From NCBI GenBank assembly GCA_018136815.1, contig CM030939.1:1595930-1659929 (forward strand): DNA of 64,000 nucleotides. Reading direction: 5' to 3'. The DNA comes from Isochrysis galbana (Eukaryota > Haptophyta > Isochrysidales > Isochrysidaceae). Shown here piece after piece: positions 1 to 20,115 of this stretch (positions are counted from its first letter, which is position 1; every line of letters starts with the position of its first letter). The translations under genes were made by a program, and so were the position numbers. The notes under the pieces are model-generated. The model searched no databases and was not told where the DNA came from. It saw only the letters and a program-made list of their open reading frames with translations.

Positions 1-113
1 TGCCTCGACACGCGCGCGGCGATCAAGACAAAGATCAAGGGGCAGATCAAGAGCGGGCCACATACCCAAGTCAACTTCCTAGGCAAGGCTTACTTCAAGC
101 GATCAACAGACGC

Positions 114-1406
114 TCAAGTGCAAGGGGCACACAAAATGGCAGAATGGAGAGGTGTCGCATTCGAATCCACTTGGTCCTGGACTATGGACTGGATTAACTC
201 GAAGTCGTCGGATCCTTTGTAGAGCGCAGCTAACTCCTTTGGCGGTAGAGAGAGTAGGCCCTGCCACTCCCTTAAGGTATCTTCTTTCTCTTTAGGAGTG
301 GTTGCTAGACTCGGGTCCGGAGGGTGCTCGGGGTTACTACCTGGCATTAATACGCTAGCCCGACCACCTGGCGAAGGCTGCGGCTTAGGGGTGGCGGTTG
401 GTATCGGATTTGGCGTAGGGATTGGCTCATTGGGTTTTTGGTAGGTTGAAGGCGGGTAAACTTGGCTCGAAACCTGCGGCTGAGGGCTTGAGACGGTTCC
501 TTCCCCCTCCTTCGTAACTCGCTTGGATAGCAGGTCGAGCATATCGCCTCGCAGACCCTGAAAAGCTTGGGAGAGCTCGTCACGGAGGGCTAGCTCACGC
601 TCCTGGGCCTTGAGAAGAGATGATTGGAGCTCATGCACCATTTCATGGAGCTCCTTGACTTCCGCCTTAGTAGCTCCAGCCTCGCCGCGACCGATCTTGA
701 TGGTGTTCTCGGACCATGACGTGACGGGTGCCTGGAGTGGAACAGTGGCTGTAGCGTAGTCTCTGTAGGCGGGGCTCCGGAGAGCGAAAAACGCGGCCTC
801 AGCCGGCAATTTTGGCTCGCTTGCGGCACTTGGGGTTGAGCTGGACCGGATGCTAGGCAGAGGGTCTTCCTCCCACAGCTCAGCTTGCCCCAACATAGCT
901 GTGGTCAATTCGGGGTTCTCGGGCACTTGAAGGCTAGCGTCCACAGGAGTGGCCTCGACCTTTGAATCAACGACGGCCGAGCGGTCGAGAGTCTCAGGAC
1001 GCTCCTGGGAAGCATTTTGTAGAGCACTTTGAGGCGGTTCTGATGGTGCAAGTCTCGTCTCGCCAGCCCCAAGGGTTCGCGAGTCGTCGTTCGGAGAAGA
1101 CAGAAAGCATTCAAGGTCATCCCCGGCAGAATTTTTGCAGACTTTTTCCTTGATTCCGGCCGAAGGCGCGGGTTTGAAGTTTGTACTTGTGGAGATGGAC
1201 TGTTCCCAGGATCCGGGTAAGGCTCCTGAGACTCCATCCTTGGCAACCCACGCGTCCGTAGGCGGCCTATCGACTTGGGTAGCGGGTGAAGATACTTGGG
1301 AAGGCTTGGGCACGGGTGCAGTGGTGACGGGGTCCGCGCGCGGCGGCGAGGGCGAATTTGGCGGTGCAGAGGGCGGTGGTGGGTCCATAGGAACAGATTG
1401 AATCAA
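114..1406 (-). CDS. Gag-like, Pro/Ser-rich retroelement protein (fragment)
   Basis: An uninterrupted 430-codon frame. The N-terminal half is rich in Pro, Ser and Thr. A short coiled-coil-like stretch (KELHEMVHELQ...ALRDEL, about residues 250-285) follows, then another Pro-rich linker and a helical tail (KELAALYKGSDDFE). This disordered region-coiled coil-helix layout is common upstream of the capsid part of Gypsy-type gag proteins. I see no zinc knuckle, protease or reverse transcriptase, and the frame stops 113 bases from the window edge, so the element is either cut by the window or degenerate. No specific family is recognised. It could instead be a host low-complexity protein; gag-like is inference from composition and the mobile-element-rich setting. 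Confidence 0.35.
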   Translation of the reverse strand: MIQSVPMDPPPPSAPPNSPSPPRADPVTTAPVPKPSQVSSPATQVDRPPTDAWVAKDGVSGALPGSWEQSISTSTNFKPAPSAGIKEKVCKNSAGDDLECFLSSPNDDSRTLGAGETRLAPSEPPQSALQNASQERPETLDRSAVVDSKVEATPVDASLQVPENPELTTAMLGQAELWEEDPLPSIRSSSTPSAASEPKLPAEAAFFALRSPAYRDYATATVPLQAPVTSWSENTIKIGRGEAGATKAEVKELHEMVHELQSSLLKAQERELALRDELSQAFQGLRGDMLDLLSKRVTKEGEGTVSSPQPQVSSQVYPPSTYQKPNEPIPTPNPIPTATPKPQPSPGGRASVLMPGSNPEHPPDPSLATTPKEKEDTLREWQGLLSLPPKELAALYKGSDDFELIQSIVQDQVDSNATPLHSAILCAPCT

Positions 1407-3516
1407 TCTCTAGTGGGTGATTTCTAGCGAGAGACCACACACAAGGCAGTAGGGGCTCAAGGGTACGAGGGGTCACGGTACGGCTTCGATCGCAGAGCGC
1501 TGCGACGGCTGCTGGGTGCGTACGAAGACACGCCACACCACTTTCTAACATAAACAAGGGCAACACGTAATAAACACGGGAGCGAATGCCACGGTGGGTC
1601 AACAGAGAGAGCAAAGAAGGAACCAATTGGCCAGAAGAGAACTCGTCGTCTCGTCGTCCTAGAGAAGGATTGCACACAGAAAAGGCGCGAAAGGGATTCA
1701 TCCATGCTTATTGAAGATCCTACAAGATTCATCGGCGAATAGCGTCTCAACGCGAGCACAGCGGCGTGCACTTTACCTATAGCTTTTCGTAGCTTAGCCA
1801 TGGAGTAGCTGGTAGACTTAAAAAGTCTAGAAGCTTACAGAGGTGTTAGACTTACAGAGTCTTAGATGCTTGAGGTTCTTGAGGGTGTACTTTAGCAAGC
1901 AAGATGCTCGCTACTTCCTTGGTCTTCATCGACACGTGCTTACTACTCCCTTGATCTCCATGCCTGGGTGATCAGTCCAGAGCTAGAGCATATTCCGAGT
2001 AGAAGTAGAAGCCTGTAGACGAAGCTGCTTGGCCACGTGGATATAATGGTAGACCAACATTGAATGAAGTGTAGTGATTGATAGAAGCGTGGAGACGTCG
2101 TAGACGTATAGATAGATATGAGAACGAAGATTGATGATTTACCATCGCGGTTATAACGGTAGAGCGGAAAGATAGCGAAATAGCCTGCAGAGGCTCGCGA
2201 ATGCGACACCCTACTCGTAAAGCTGAACGCCATAGACCGCGATGTGACCCACCCGCCGCACCCTAGGCTCACTTTTCGACTCCACTCTCGCGGATAGCGG
2301 ATAGCCCAGGTGAAGGAGCCCGGTCCGAGTCGCGACATATAACATCAATCCCGTGGCCTTAGTGTTAGTGTGTCCCGTTCCATGTTCATAATCCCATGGA
2401 CGGACGTATATGCGTGGCTTCGAGACCTCCGAGTAGCGGTTTAGCGTAGTGGTGCATTTTTGGGTTCTCCACTGCCAGAAACGGAGCCCTGGCTGTCGCC
2501 GAAGCGTCCGCTTTAGACATGGTGGGACTCCGGGACCGGGACTGAAAAGTTGTGTCATCCAATTAGCTAGCTAGTGGGGGAAGGGAAGAAGGCGGAGGAA
2601 AGGGAGTTAAGGGCGATTTCGGTAGACAAGTAGCGCAACCGTGCTGGTAGTAGGTATTAGCTCAGAATCTTCAGATTTTTTTTCTTCAGATGTGTTTATT
2701 CTTCATATGCATAATTTTTTTACTCATATAATGACAATGAGCGGCATCTTCATGCGTCGTACATACACCCAAGACACGAAGCACACAACAAAGTGAACGA
2801 TCGGGTGTCAGGCGCAATGTGCATTACCACCAATCTGCTCGTCCGGCGCTTGCGAAAAGCACATAAGCAGTCGATCCTCGTTGTTGCTGCAAGCGAACCG
2901 CAAGCATGCTGCCTTGTCTGTCGTACCCAGCGACGGCAGCCCCAATGCGGGACTTCCCCCCCTTACCCTTTGTACCCTCAAGCAGATCAGGTAATCCCCG
3001 ACCGAAAGCGTGTCCGGTCCAATAACCGACACCTATCAACCGCAAAGCACGGGTCCCCGCATGATGTCGCGCGCTGCCCCCATGGGTGTATCATGGTGGT
3101 TCGAGGCTCCTAAGCAAGCTGTAGCGAACCCACAATTACGGGTCTTCCAAGAGATGAGAGGTGTCGCTAGGCATCCAACGGATGAAGGTAGGCAAGAGCC
3201 AATGTTAGTGGAGGCTAGGAGCAAGCTGTGACAATCGAGACGTATGCGTGTGGAAGAGCGGGGCGTCGAACCCATGACGAGGGTGCGCGGCGACGGGTGG
3301 TGGGACCATCATGCATCACGTTGCGTCTAAGAATATGGCTCGGCACGGGAGGAGTACCAGTGCCCAATATCGAGTAATCACCGCTCGCGCGGCCCTGATA
3401 TCGCCTGGGAGCTAGGGAGCGCCCGCATAATTATGCGGACTGAAGCCCAGGGTACGAGAGTGGCGAATGCTGGCCATCAGCTCGCGGGGCCGGCGTTGCG
3501 TCGGTTGGTCGTTTGC
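1407..3516. other. No recognisable gene
   Basis: About 2.1 kb between the gag-like frame and the plastid-protein gene. The part beside the gag-like ORF (1407-1900) has short imperfect repeats of AGTCTTAGA-type words and could be an LTR or 5' leader, but I could not pair it with a second copy. An AT-rich block lies at about 2660-2740. Frames at 2793-3113 (+) and 2824-3045 (-) are open but match nothing I know. Confidence 0.3.
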
Positions 3517-4992
3517 TCATTGTGGCGGCTGAATCTTGCGCCTCGTCTGCTCGACCTGCTCGCGGGCAGAGGCCTGCGCGGCCTTCAGCTGCTCCTTGAT
3601 GGACATCGCCAACTTATCTGGCGTGGCGCGCACCTCGTCGGCAATGCGCCCAGGTGTAGCCTTGATCTCAGAGACTGTCTCGTCAATCTTGGCCTGTGCC
3701 TTCTTTTGCTGCTCGAGCAAAGCAATTTCCGCTTCAAGCGCGGCGAGCTCGGCATACGCGGCGGTAACGTTCACCACAGAGCCGCCAACAAAGCGCGCAG
3801 CTTCGCCCGCCTCGCCAGGCTGTGCCGCCGCGTAGATGGCTGCGCCGCCAAGCGCGACAGCGCCGAGCGCGGCTGCGTCAGCGAGCACCTCGCCGGAGAC
3901 GCTCAAGCCAGCAGCGGTCACCACAGCGTCTGCAAGCACGGCGCCGCCGAGAGCGCCAGTCACTCCAACGCCGATTGTGGAAGCGGCGTCGATACTACTC
4001 ACTCGTCGGGACGCACCTATGTCGCCCTCAAACGCGCCCTCCGCCTCGGGCTGCGGCGGCTCGGGCACCGTCTCCTGGTCATTGGCAAGTCCGGGGAAGG
4101 CGAGCTTGACAGCTGGCATTGAGGCAGGCTTGGGTGGCGGGGGCGGTGGACGAGGTGGGGGCGCAGGCGCGGCCGGCAATGGAGCGGGCGTGGGCTTGAC
4201 GCCGAAGCTAAAGATGGGAACTGCCGGCTTGGGCGCAGCAGGCGGCGCCGTTGGCGCGGGCGGCGGCGCAGGCTTGGTGCCACCAAAGCTGAAGAGTGGC
4301 ACCGCCTGCTTGGGCGCAGGTGGCTCGGGCTCCGGCTTGGGCTCCGCCTTCGGCCGGCCAAAGGAGAAGGGCGAAGAGGTAGCAGGCTTAAGCGCTTCAG
4401 TCTTTTGCGCCTCGGCCGGCTTGCTCTTCGCAAAGCCGAATATGGAGCCTCCCGGCTTGGCCTGCGCCGGGTTAGGCTTCTCCTTGTTTGGCTCCGCTGG
4501 CTTGGAAGCGAACAGGCCGCCAAAAGGCGGGCCAGAGCCCTGCTTCTTCTGCGGGGTCTTTGTCTGCTGGGCAGTCAACTTCGCAGCCTGCTTGGCTTCA
4601 GGCTTGGCCTCCGCCGCTTTCGCCTTCCTCGCCGCAGAGGCCGCCTCCCTCCTCGCCTTCTGCTTGGCGTTGAACTCAGCGAGGGCCGCCTTGCGAGCCT
4701 CAGCGTCAGAGAGAGAGAGAGAGAGACGCGAGAGGGCGGAGGCGTGGGGCGCGCGGCGAGAAGGAATGCGGGTCTCGGAAGAGCGGGAGGGCGCGTTGGA
4801 GGGAGCGAGGGAGAGCGAGGGAGCGAGGGAGGAGGGGGAGGAAGGTGAGAGAGAGGCGAGAGAGGCGGCTCGGTGAGCGAGAGAGGCTCTCACGAGGGAC
4901 GGCGGCGGTTGGAGCGCGGCGGAGAGGTGCAAAAGAGAGTAGAGGATGAAGAGGGAGTAAGGGTTGGCGCGCGGCCGGGCAGCGGGGCGCAT
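3517..4992 (-). CDS. Plastid-targeted disordered FSFG-repeat protein, unknown function
   Basis: A single-exon 491-aa protein. Residues 10-26 form a signal-peptide core (SLFILYSLLHLSAA), followed by a Ser/Ala/Arg-rich stretch to about residue 95, the usual layout for import into a secondary plastid. Residues 96-150 are Lys/Ala-rich. Residues 157-268 hold five Phe-centred repeats about 25 residues apart in Pro/Lys/Ala linkers: FGGLFASKPAE, IFGFAKSKPAE, FSFGRPKAE, FSFGGTKPA and FSFGVKPTPA. A Pro-rich spacer leads to a hydrophobic Gly/Ala segment (about 336-390) that may be one or two membrane helices, then a coiled coil (411-480) with two ATPGRI/ATPDKL heptad-like motifs. The start was chosen because it opens the signal peptide. 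The gene begins inside a long purine-rich tract. FSFG resembles nucleoporin repeats, but the targeting signal argues for the plastid. A scaffold or linker role is inference only. Confidence 0.75.
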   Translation of the reverse strand: MRPAARPRANPYSLFILYSLLHLSAALQPPPSLVRASLAHRAASLASLSPSSPSSLAPSLSLAPSNAPSRSSETRIPSRRAPHASALSRLSLSLSDAEARKAALAEFNAKQKARREAASAARKAKAAEAKPEAKQAAKLTAQQTKTPQKKQGSGPPFGGLFASKPAEPNKEKPNPAQAKPGGSIFGFAKSKPAEAQKTEALKPATSSPFSFGRPKAEPKPEPEPPAPKQAVPLFSFGGTKPAPPPAPTAPPAAPKPAVPIFSFGVKPTPAPLPAAPAPPPRPPPPPPKPASMPAVKLAFPGLANDQETVPEPPQPEAEGAFEGDIGASRRVSSIDAASTIGVGVTGALGGAVLADAVVTAAGLSVSGEVLADAAALGAVALGGAAIYAAAQPGEAGEAARFVGGSVVNVTAAYAELAALEAEIALLEQQKKAQAKIDETVSEIKATPGRIADEVRATPDKLAMSIKEQLKAAQASAREQVEQTRRKIQPPQ

Positions 4993-5560
4993 GGGTGGAA
5001 GGAGAGGGAGGGGAAGAGGGGGTCAGCCCCGAGAGAATCTCGCGGCGGGGGAGAGATATTAAGCGCAAAGAGGAGCAAAGAGAGAGAAGTGGCCCTCGGG
5101 AGGGGGGTCGAGTAGATAATAGAATGGGGGTGTGAATGTATATGTATTTGAGTTGAGGCGCGAGCTCGTTGCTGGTGGAGAGAATCTCGTGGAGAGGGCG
5201 CGGCGCGGAGAGAAGAGAGAGAGCAGCAGGGGGGGGAGAGGTGAAAGGGGGAGGGGTGAAGGTCAAAATACAAGAGAAAAAGGGTGGGAAGAGGAAGAAA
5301 AAGAGCGAGGGTGAGGGGAGGATTTGTTGTGGAAAGGAGAGGGGGTGGCGAGAGGGGAGGAGAGAGAGAGTAGTAGAGGGAGAGAGAGGGAGGGAGCGGT
5401 GAAAGGGGGAGGGGGGAGGTGCAAATCACAGATAAAAAGGGTGGGAAGAGTGATAAAACAGAGCGAGAGGGGGAGGAGGAATTGTTTTGGATAGGAGAGG
5501 GGGGGGGCGAGAGAGAGAGAGAGGAGAGAGAGCCTCAGCCCTGGGAAAAGCAGGGGCCAT
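4993..5560. repeat. Purine-rich low-complexity tract upstream of the FSFG gene
   Basis: More than 500 bases of near-continuous G/A on the plus strand (C/T on the sense strand of the minus gene), continuing into the 5' part of the coding region at 4700-4860. It contains many GAGAGG and GGGGAG words and no credible ORF. It probably includes the promoter and 5' UTR of the gene starting at 4992. Confidence 0.7.
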
Positions 5561-6030
5561 AGTATAGTAAAGTACTCCAAGTAGAGAGGAAGCGAAGTAG
5601 AAGTAGAGATGGGGCCCGGAATAGATTCTCCTATTCTCCTGAAGAAGAGTAGTACTACCTCCGTTCCAAAAATTGAGATGAATGGAAGAGCTACAAACTT
5701 CAACCAGGGGCTCCATAAAAACTTTTAATATTATGGCATCGCGCGTGGCACTAGGATTCACTTCTGCAGCCACGCCCTTTCCCTTTCCCTCTCCCTCACT
5801 ACCTGCTACCCGCCTTGGCCTTGCGGCACCTCCCCTGCTTGTGCTACTACTACTACGTAGGGGCTTAGGTTGAGGTTGCGGGGTTGCGGGGGTGCGTGCT
5901 GGGTTGAGGTTTGAGCGGGGTGCACCTGCCCTCAGCGAGTGCTCTTGGGGTTGACGTAAGTTTTGCAATTTTTTTGTCAAATTTAGGTGGTCAATCGAAA
6001 TCGAAATTTTTGACCAAAATTTGGGGCCTT

Positions 6031-6960
6031 TCAAAGCCTTTCACAAAGCCTAAAGCCTTTCACTTGGAAAGAAACAAAACTTGGGGGGCCGCGCGGAGCG
6101 CGGCGCGAGGGGCGAGCGATGGTCCGCCGTCGCCGCATCTTCATGGAGGAGAGGAGGAGGAGGGAGGAGGAGGGAGGAGGAGGGAGGAGGAGAAGGAGGA
6201 GGAGGAAGAGGAGGAGGAGACCTCGACGGCGCCGCGCCCAGTGCCGCCGCAGGCTCCTCGCGTCGCCATTCCTCCACTCGGAAGCGGGCGCGGCGAGAGA
6301 CGATCGTCGATTTGGTGGAGGTGGTGTCGAGTCGAGCGTGGCCGGAGGGCTCTGAGCCACTCCGTTGCGAGCAGCACCGGCGGCTAGAGCGCTAGAGCGG
6401 CGCTTTGGCCTTTGGCCCTCCTCCCCGCCGGGAGATGTCGGGTGAAAGAAATTCTGGACTGGGTCGGGCAACCCCATTTGGGTGTCTGGACGGGGGACAA
6501 ACGGCGAACGAAGGGCGGTGGGGCGGCGAGGCGCTCCTAGTGGCCCTAGAGCGTTGGATAGTAAGAGATTGTTAGTCCCAAGATGGATTGTTGTGTGAAG
6601 TGCCCGCCCACGAGGGGTGCACAGCTGGTAGGAGTTGCCTCCATGGGGGTGGCAGCAGAGCTGCCACACCCCGTGGGGAGTCCTTGAATGGGTGGCGTGG
6701 CGGCAGGTGCTGGCGGCAGAGCCTGTGTCTGGCTCTGTTGTTCAGGGGGGAACAGGGCTCTGCCTGTTCCCACCCTCTGTGAGGTGTGGTCGGCGGGAGG
6801 TGGTAGCATGTCGACGTCTTCGTCGGCAGGGGCGGCGGCCTGCGCGCGCTTGGGCTCCGGTGGCTTCGGGCGGCCCCGTTGGGGCGTCGTGACTGCGGTG
6901 GGCTGGGAGGTGGGAGGCGGCGCGGCGCGCTCCATCGCTAAAGCACTATAACAATAGTTT
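6031..6960 (-). mobile_element. Dispersed element, MERA family, copy A
   Basis: On the minus strand an AACTATTGTTATAGT motif is followed 11-12 bases later by ATGGAGCG, opening a frame that starts MERAAPPPTSQP. Downstream, a segment encoding HGGNSYQLCTPRGRALH is recognisably the same as HGGNLYHQCTQHGRALH in the copy at 30.3-31.1 kb. A third partial copy lies at 51.8-51.9 kb. The interior at 6080-6400 is a GAGGAG-type low-complexity block. The unit is a repeat on direct comparison of the three loci; whether its ORF makes a protein is unknown. Confidence 0.55.
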
Positions 6961-7846
6961 TTCTCCTCTCTACTTACACCGCCCTTAAATTCCCTCCCTC
7001 CACCTCTTTCCCTGCCCCCCTTCATCCCTTGGTCTTCGGTTTCAGGGGTCCGGCCCTGGTGCCCTACCTAAGGCCTGGTTCGGAGTGTGGGGGCCGGGCA
7101 GGCCTATTGTCGTCTCTCGTGGCCTGCGTTACAGCGGCGTGTCCATCAAAAGCTTCGTCCAGCGCGGCGAGGGCAGCGGCAGCGGGGAAGGGCAGGCGGC
7201 GCGCGCTCCATGACCCTATCAGTCTACTGTTTATTGTTATTAAACGCTCAGATGTTTTAGTTAGTGTGAGCGTCACAAATCGCCACCGGATGGACGAAAC
7301 CACAGTCTCCCACCCCCTTCTCTCCAACTCCTGACCGAAGCAGCGCGCGCGCTATCTCTGCTAAAGAGAGAACTGGGGAAGGGGAAAGGGGTTGACGGTG
7401 GTTAAGGTTGGGCAATAGGGAGGATCACTAGCAGCTGCTGCCTCAAGCCGCACACGTAGCGGAGATTTTTAAGAAGATTATTTTTAGTGTGAGCGTCACA
7501 AACACATAGCCCAACGCTATTGAGTTAGGTAGTAGTATAGTAAGCTTTCGTGATCAAGATCAAGTTCATATATACACATAGCTCAAGTTGCTAAAGTTGC
7601 AAGGAGGGGCCGCCGCCACCGCGCAACAAGCAATGGCCTGCGTGCGGAAAGAAGATAGGGATATGGAGGCTAAGATGCGACTGACCACAAAGAATAAAGA
7701 ATACGAAAAATGAAGAATGCTCATGCAATCTTGATTCTCGGAAAGTATCCGATGGCCTGCGTGCGAAAGTGAGGGCGTTGCAATCATCGCCAAGACGAGT
7801 CGAGCGGTGGTACTTTGCCGACGCGACCGCGTGAACTCAAACCGCA
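6961..7846. other. No gene; 19-bp direct repeat
   Basis: The word TTAGTGTGAGCGTCACAAA occurs near 7261 and again near 7485. The GATAGGGTCATGGAGCGCGC word at about 7206-7225 (minus) recurs near 20386-20405 (plus), so this stretch is probably mobile-element debris. No coding frame is convincing. Confidence 0.35.
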
Positions 7847-16797
<8,951 letters not shown>

Positions 16798-16800
16798 CCG

Positions 16801-17060
<260 letters not shown>

Positions 17061-17113
17061 AAGGGAGAAATTTCTGGAGGGAGGAGGAGAGCATTATATT
17101 ATATAATCTAGGG

Positions 17114-18122
17114 TTCTTATCTCTTAAGAGGCGAAGCACCTTCGGAGGTGCTGCACGCCGTTGCCGCGCCGCGCCGTGCCCTCCCATGCTGCCTCTCAGA
17201 CCACCTCGTTGGCGGCTGTAGCGGCATGGGAGGGCGTCTCCATACCCCTCACCCATCATATCTTGGCCCTAGCCCCCAGCTCGACGCGCAGCGCGAGCTA
17301 GGTCACCATTTGTGTCACCTGGTCGGCGCTGCATGCGCGCTCCGCGAAAGGTGCTTCACCTTTCACGAGCAGATGGGCGAACATCTAGGCGGTGGGAAGG
17401 GGGACTGACAAGCCTGGTTGCCTTTGTTTGTGGGTCGGCACGTTCCGATCGCCACAGTGGCGGGCGAGTGGCTGCTGGTGTTGGCGGCTAGCTGCTGCAG
17501 CGGCAATGGCGCAGCGCACGAGCACGAGCCAGCAATTTTACGGCAGGCTGTCTGTGTCTGCGCGCCCGATCAGGGAGTGTTATGGCTAGACACATATGGG
17601 CTGCCTGCGCGCTGGCCACGGCGACGCGCAGGCAGTCCACTGCAATGCGCGCACGTGCAGTCTGAATGCTTTTGTGTGTTGTGTGCTCGTCTCCGCTCGC
17701 TTGTATGTGGTCTGTCTCAAAGGGGAACGCTTTGCCCATGAAATATTCTGGTCCAAAGGGTTTGTGAGCAGTTCATCTTGTGTATGATTTGTAAGGCTTA
17801 GATTACTCAGCATCAATAAATGCCCCCGACACGTATAATCTTGATGAGAGTTGTGAACTCTGACTCGATCTCCTGCAGCATGCGTTGTGAACGACGTGCG
17901 ACGCCGGCTCGTCGGCAGCATCGCCACCGATCAGGTCATGGGAGCAAATTTCGGGCGATGCGACTCCATCTTATGCATAAGACTAGTCCTCCATATTGAT
18001 GGCAAGGCTCCAGCTCAATTTTAGTGTTCTCTAGGCTCCAAGGGGCCGCCAATATGCTAGGAATAAAAAAGGGTCTCGAAGCACCTTTGCAGGTGCTTCC
18101 AGCCGCCTCTTAAGAGATATAG
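17114..18122. mobile_element. Non-autonomous TIR DNA element, about 1 kb
   Basis: The left end reads TATCTCTTAAGAGGCG then GAAGCACCTT. The right end carries the same words in inverted order (GAAGCACCTT ... CGCCTCTTAAGAGATA). Each tip also contains a small internal palindrome built on AAGCACCT/AGGTGCTT. No transposase-like frame lies between. Terminal inverted repeats with an empty interior are typical of deletion derivatives of DNA transposons. Superfamily not determined. Confidence 0.55.
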
Positions 18123-18665
18123 AACACGACCCTGCCTCCCGCCCCCTCTCCCCAAGCAGCCCAGCCTCTCCCAGCCACCAGCCCTACTTTTACTACTCTA
18201 CGCGTAGATAGAGTAGTAGAAGCTGACTCCTGGGGCTAGTTTGTAAAGTACACTCTAATACACTATCGAGGCCCGCGACTGCGACTGCCTCACCGTCACG
18301 GACGCCACGAGGAGCAGCCGCGTACGTGCGCGAGAAGAAGGAGTGACGGAGTAGTGCCGCACTGCACTGCCACAACTGCCTCCACACCCCAATCCCCAAT
18401 GCCCAATGTCGTGCCACATGCCACATGCCACATGCGCATGCCACATAAATTACAAATTATACAAATTGCAAATTGTCCACAAAGGACGACAAAGGGCAAA
18501 GGGTAAGGGCCGGTAAGGTGGAAGGTGACCTTCGGAGGTGGAGTGGGAACTAAAACTAAAGACGGGAGCCTCTCATGGTGCCAGGACTCAGGAATCCACC
18601 TCACGAACGCAGCGCGAGGCTAGCAAGTCGCGTTCCGTCAAAAGAGGGCCAGGTGATTTTGTCGT

Positions 18666-18861
18666 TAACGTTATGCACGAAAACGCTAAGCGGACACAAA
18701 ACACCATTTCACTACAGACGCCCCTTCCTCCATACTCGGTTGATGTTGCACGCCGCGTTGCGGTCACGCCCGAGGTGTTTGAGGCACACGGTGAAGGGGC
18801 GTCTGTAGTGAAATGGTGTTTTGTGTTTTGTGTCCGCTTAGCGTTTTCATACATAACGTTA
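18666..18861. mobile_element. MITE, 196 bp with ~60-bp inverted repeats
   Basis: The left arm begins TAACGTTATGCACGAAAACG and runs through CTAAGCGGACACAAAACACC to CAGACGCCCCTTC. The right arm is its near-perfect inverse and ends ATACATAACGTTA. Another copy of the tip, TAACGTTATGTACGAAA, occurs alone near 18958. No ORF of note. Size and symmetry are those of a miniature inverted-repeat element. Confidence 0.75.
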
Positions 18862-19231
18862 TTGAGTATTATTATTACAAAGATGAGCACAAAGCTGATC
18901 ATGATACCCATGGTTACAATGCCGAATATCCAATAGTGCAACGGCATGTCGCATCCTAACGTTATGTACGAAATTGTTGAGGAACTGCGGATGTGCAGGA
19001 AGAAGACAGCCAATAGTGAGACCTTCCAGGATTACCTCTTGCATCTCCTTGGGGGGTTTTCCACGTTCACCATCTCTTGCATCTGCAAGACACTGCGGCG
19101 ATCTTTCAGGTCGCATCTGATGACGCTCCACGTCGCCCTCGGTGCCACAAAGCAGCCGAGCACGAAGGACCATGTCACGTGATGTCTATCTTTCTTCTGA
19201 ACCAGCTCGATACCGACCGTGACGAACTAGG

Positions 19232-19500
19232 TGCGCATCCTCGAAAATGACGTGTGTGCATCGGCCCCTCCCCCCGCGCGGGGACGCCGTGCGTGTGCAT
19301 AGAAGTGCATCCTCGAAATGACGAGTGTGCATCGGCTCCTCCCCCCGCGCGGGGACGCCGTGCGTGTGCATAGAAGTGCATCCTCGAAATGACGCGTGTG
19401 CCTCGGTCGTGCATGGAAGTTTCCGCATCACGGATGCGCATGATGAGTGGCCATCACAGGCGCGCATCCGCGAAAATGACGCGTGTGCATCGGCCCCTCC
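19232..19500. repeat. ~71-bp tandem repeat, about three units
   Basis: Units begin GTGCATCCTCGAAAATGACG and contain a CCCCGCGCGGGG palindrome and GTGTGCATAGAA. Starts near 19233, 19305 and 19376, with a degenerate fourth copy near 19465. Confidence 0.75.
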
Positions 19501-20115
19501 TGTACGCCGCGCCCTGACGCCGCGCCCTGATGCCGCTTGCTGACGCTGCGCACGGACACCGCGCCCTGACGCCGCGCACGGACACCGCGCACGGACGCCA
19601 CTCCGCTGCGTCTGCCGCGCCTTGGCCGAGCTTGACAAGCGCTGCGCACGGCGCGCACCTTGGCCGAGCTCGCTTGAGCGCTGCACACGCCGCGCACTTG
19701 GACGCGAGCTTGACAAGCGCTGCGCACGCCGCGCACCCCCCATCGCGCGCGCGCCCCCGCCTCGGAACCTCGTCATGCAGTTGGCGCTGGATGGCCTGGG
19801 CTGCGACTCGAGTTGGTGGCCCCACAGTTCATGCACGGCGCGGGTGGTCGCACAGGGCCATCACAGACGTCGCAGGGCTCAAAGTAGGCGCGGGGTTTGG
19901 GTGTGAAGGTGATGTGCTCGAGCGGCACGCGTGGGCCGGGTGGAGAATGGGCGAGGACCGACGGCTCCGTCCGTTTGGGGTGGTAGAACCAGCCCGTGGC
20001 GAGGAGGCGCAGCGCAAGAGCGTGGCTGGAGGGGGTGATGCACTGCTTGTCAAGCTCGGTCCAAGTGCGCGGCGTGTGCAGCGCTCAAGCGAGCTCGGCC
20101 AAGGTGCGCGCCGAA
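19501..20115. repeat. Minisatellite plus inverted repeat
   Basis: 19501-19620 is a degenerate ~17-bp minisatellite of GACGCCGCGCCCT-type words. 19620-19740 has three copies of a CTTGACAAGCGCTGCGCACG-like unit, which reappear inverted at about 20040-20110. The intervening 300 bases show no recognisable gene. Confidence 0.55.

Noticed and set aside
3245-3320. GGTTCGA-like T-loop on the minus strand
   Set aside because: Acceptor, D and anticodon stems cannot be drawn around it.
3670-4600. FSFG protein as a nucleoporin
   Set aside because: A signal-plus-transit leader and C-terminal hydrophobic segment do not fit soluble FG nucleoporins. Kept as an alternative only.
3836-4876. 346-codon plus-strand ORF opposite the FSFG gene
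   Set aside because: Antisense shadow created by high GC3; the minus frame has the signal peptide and repeats.
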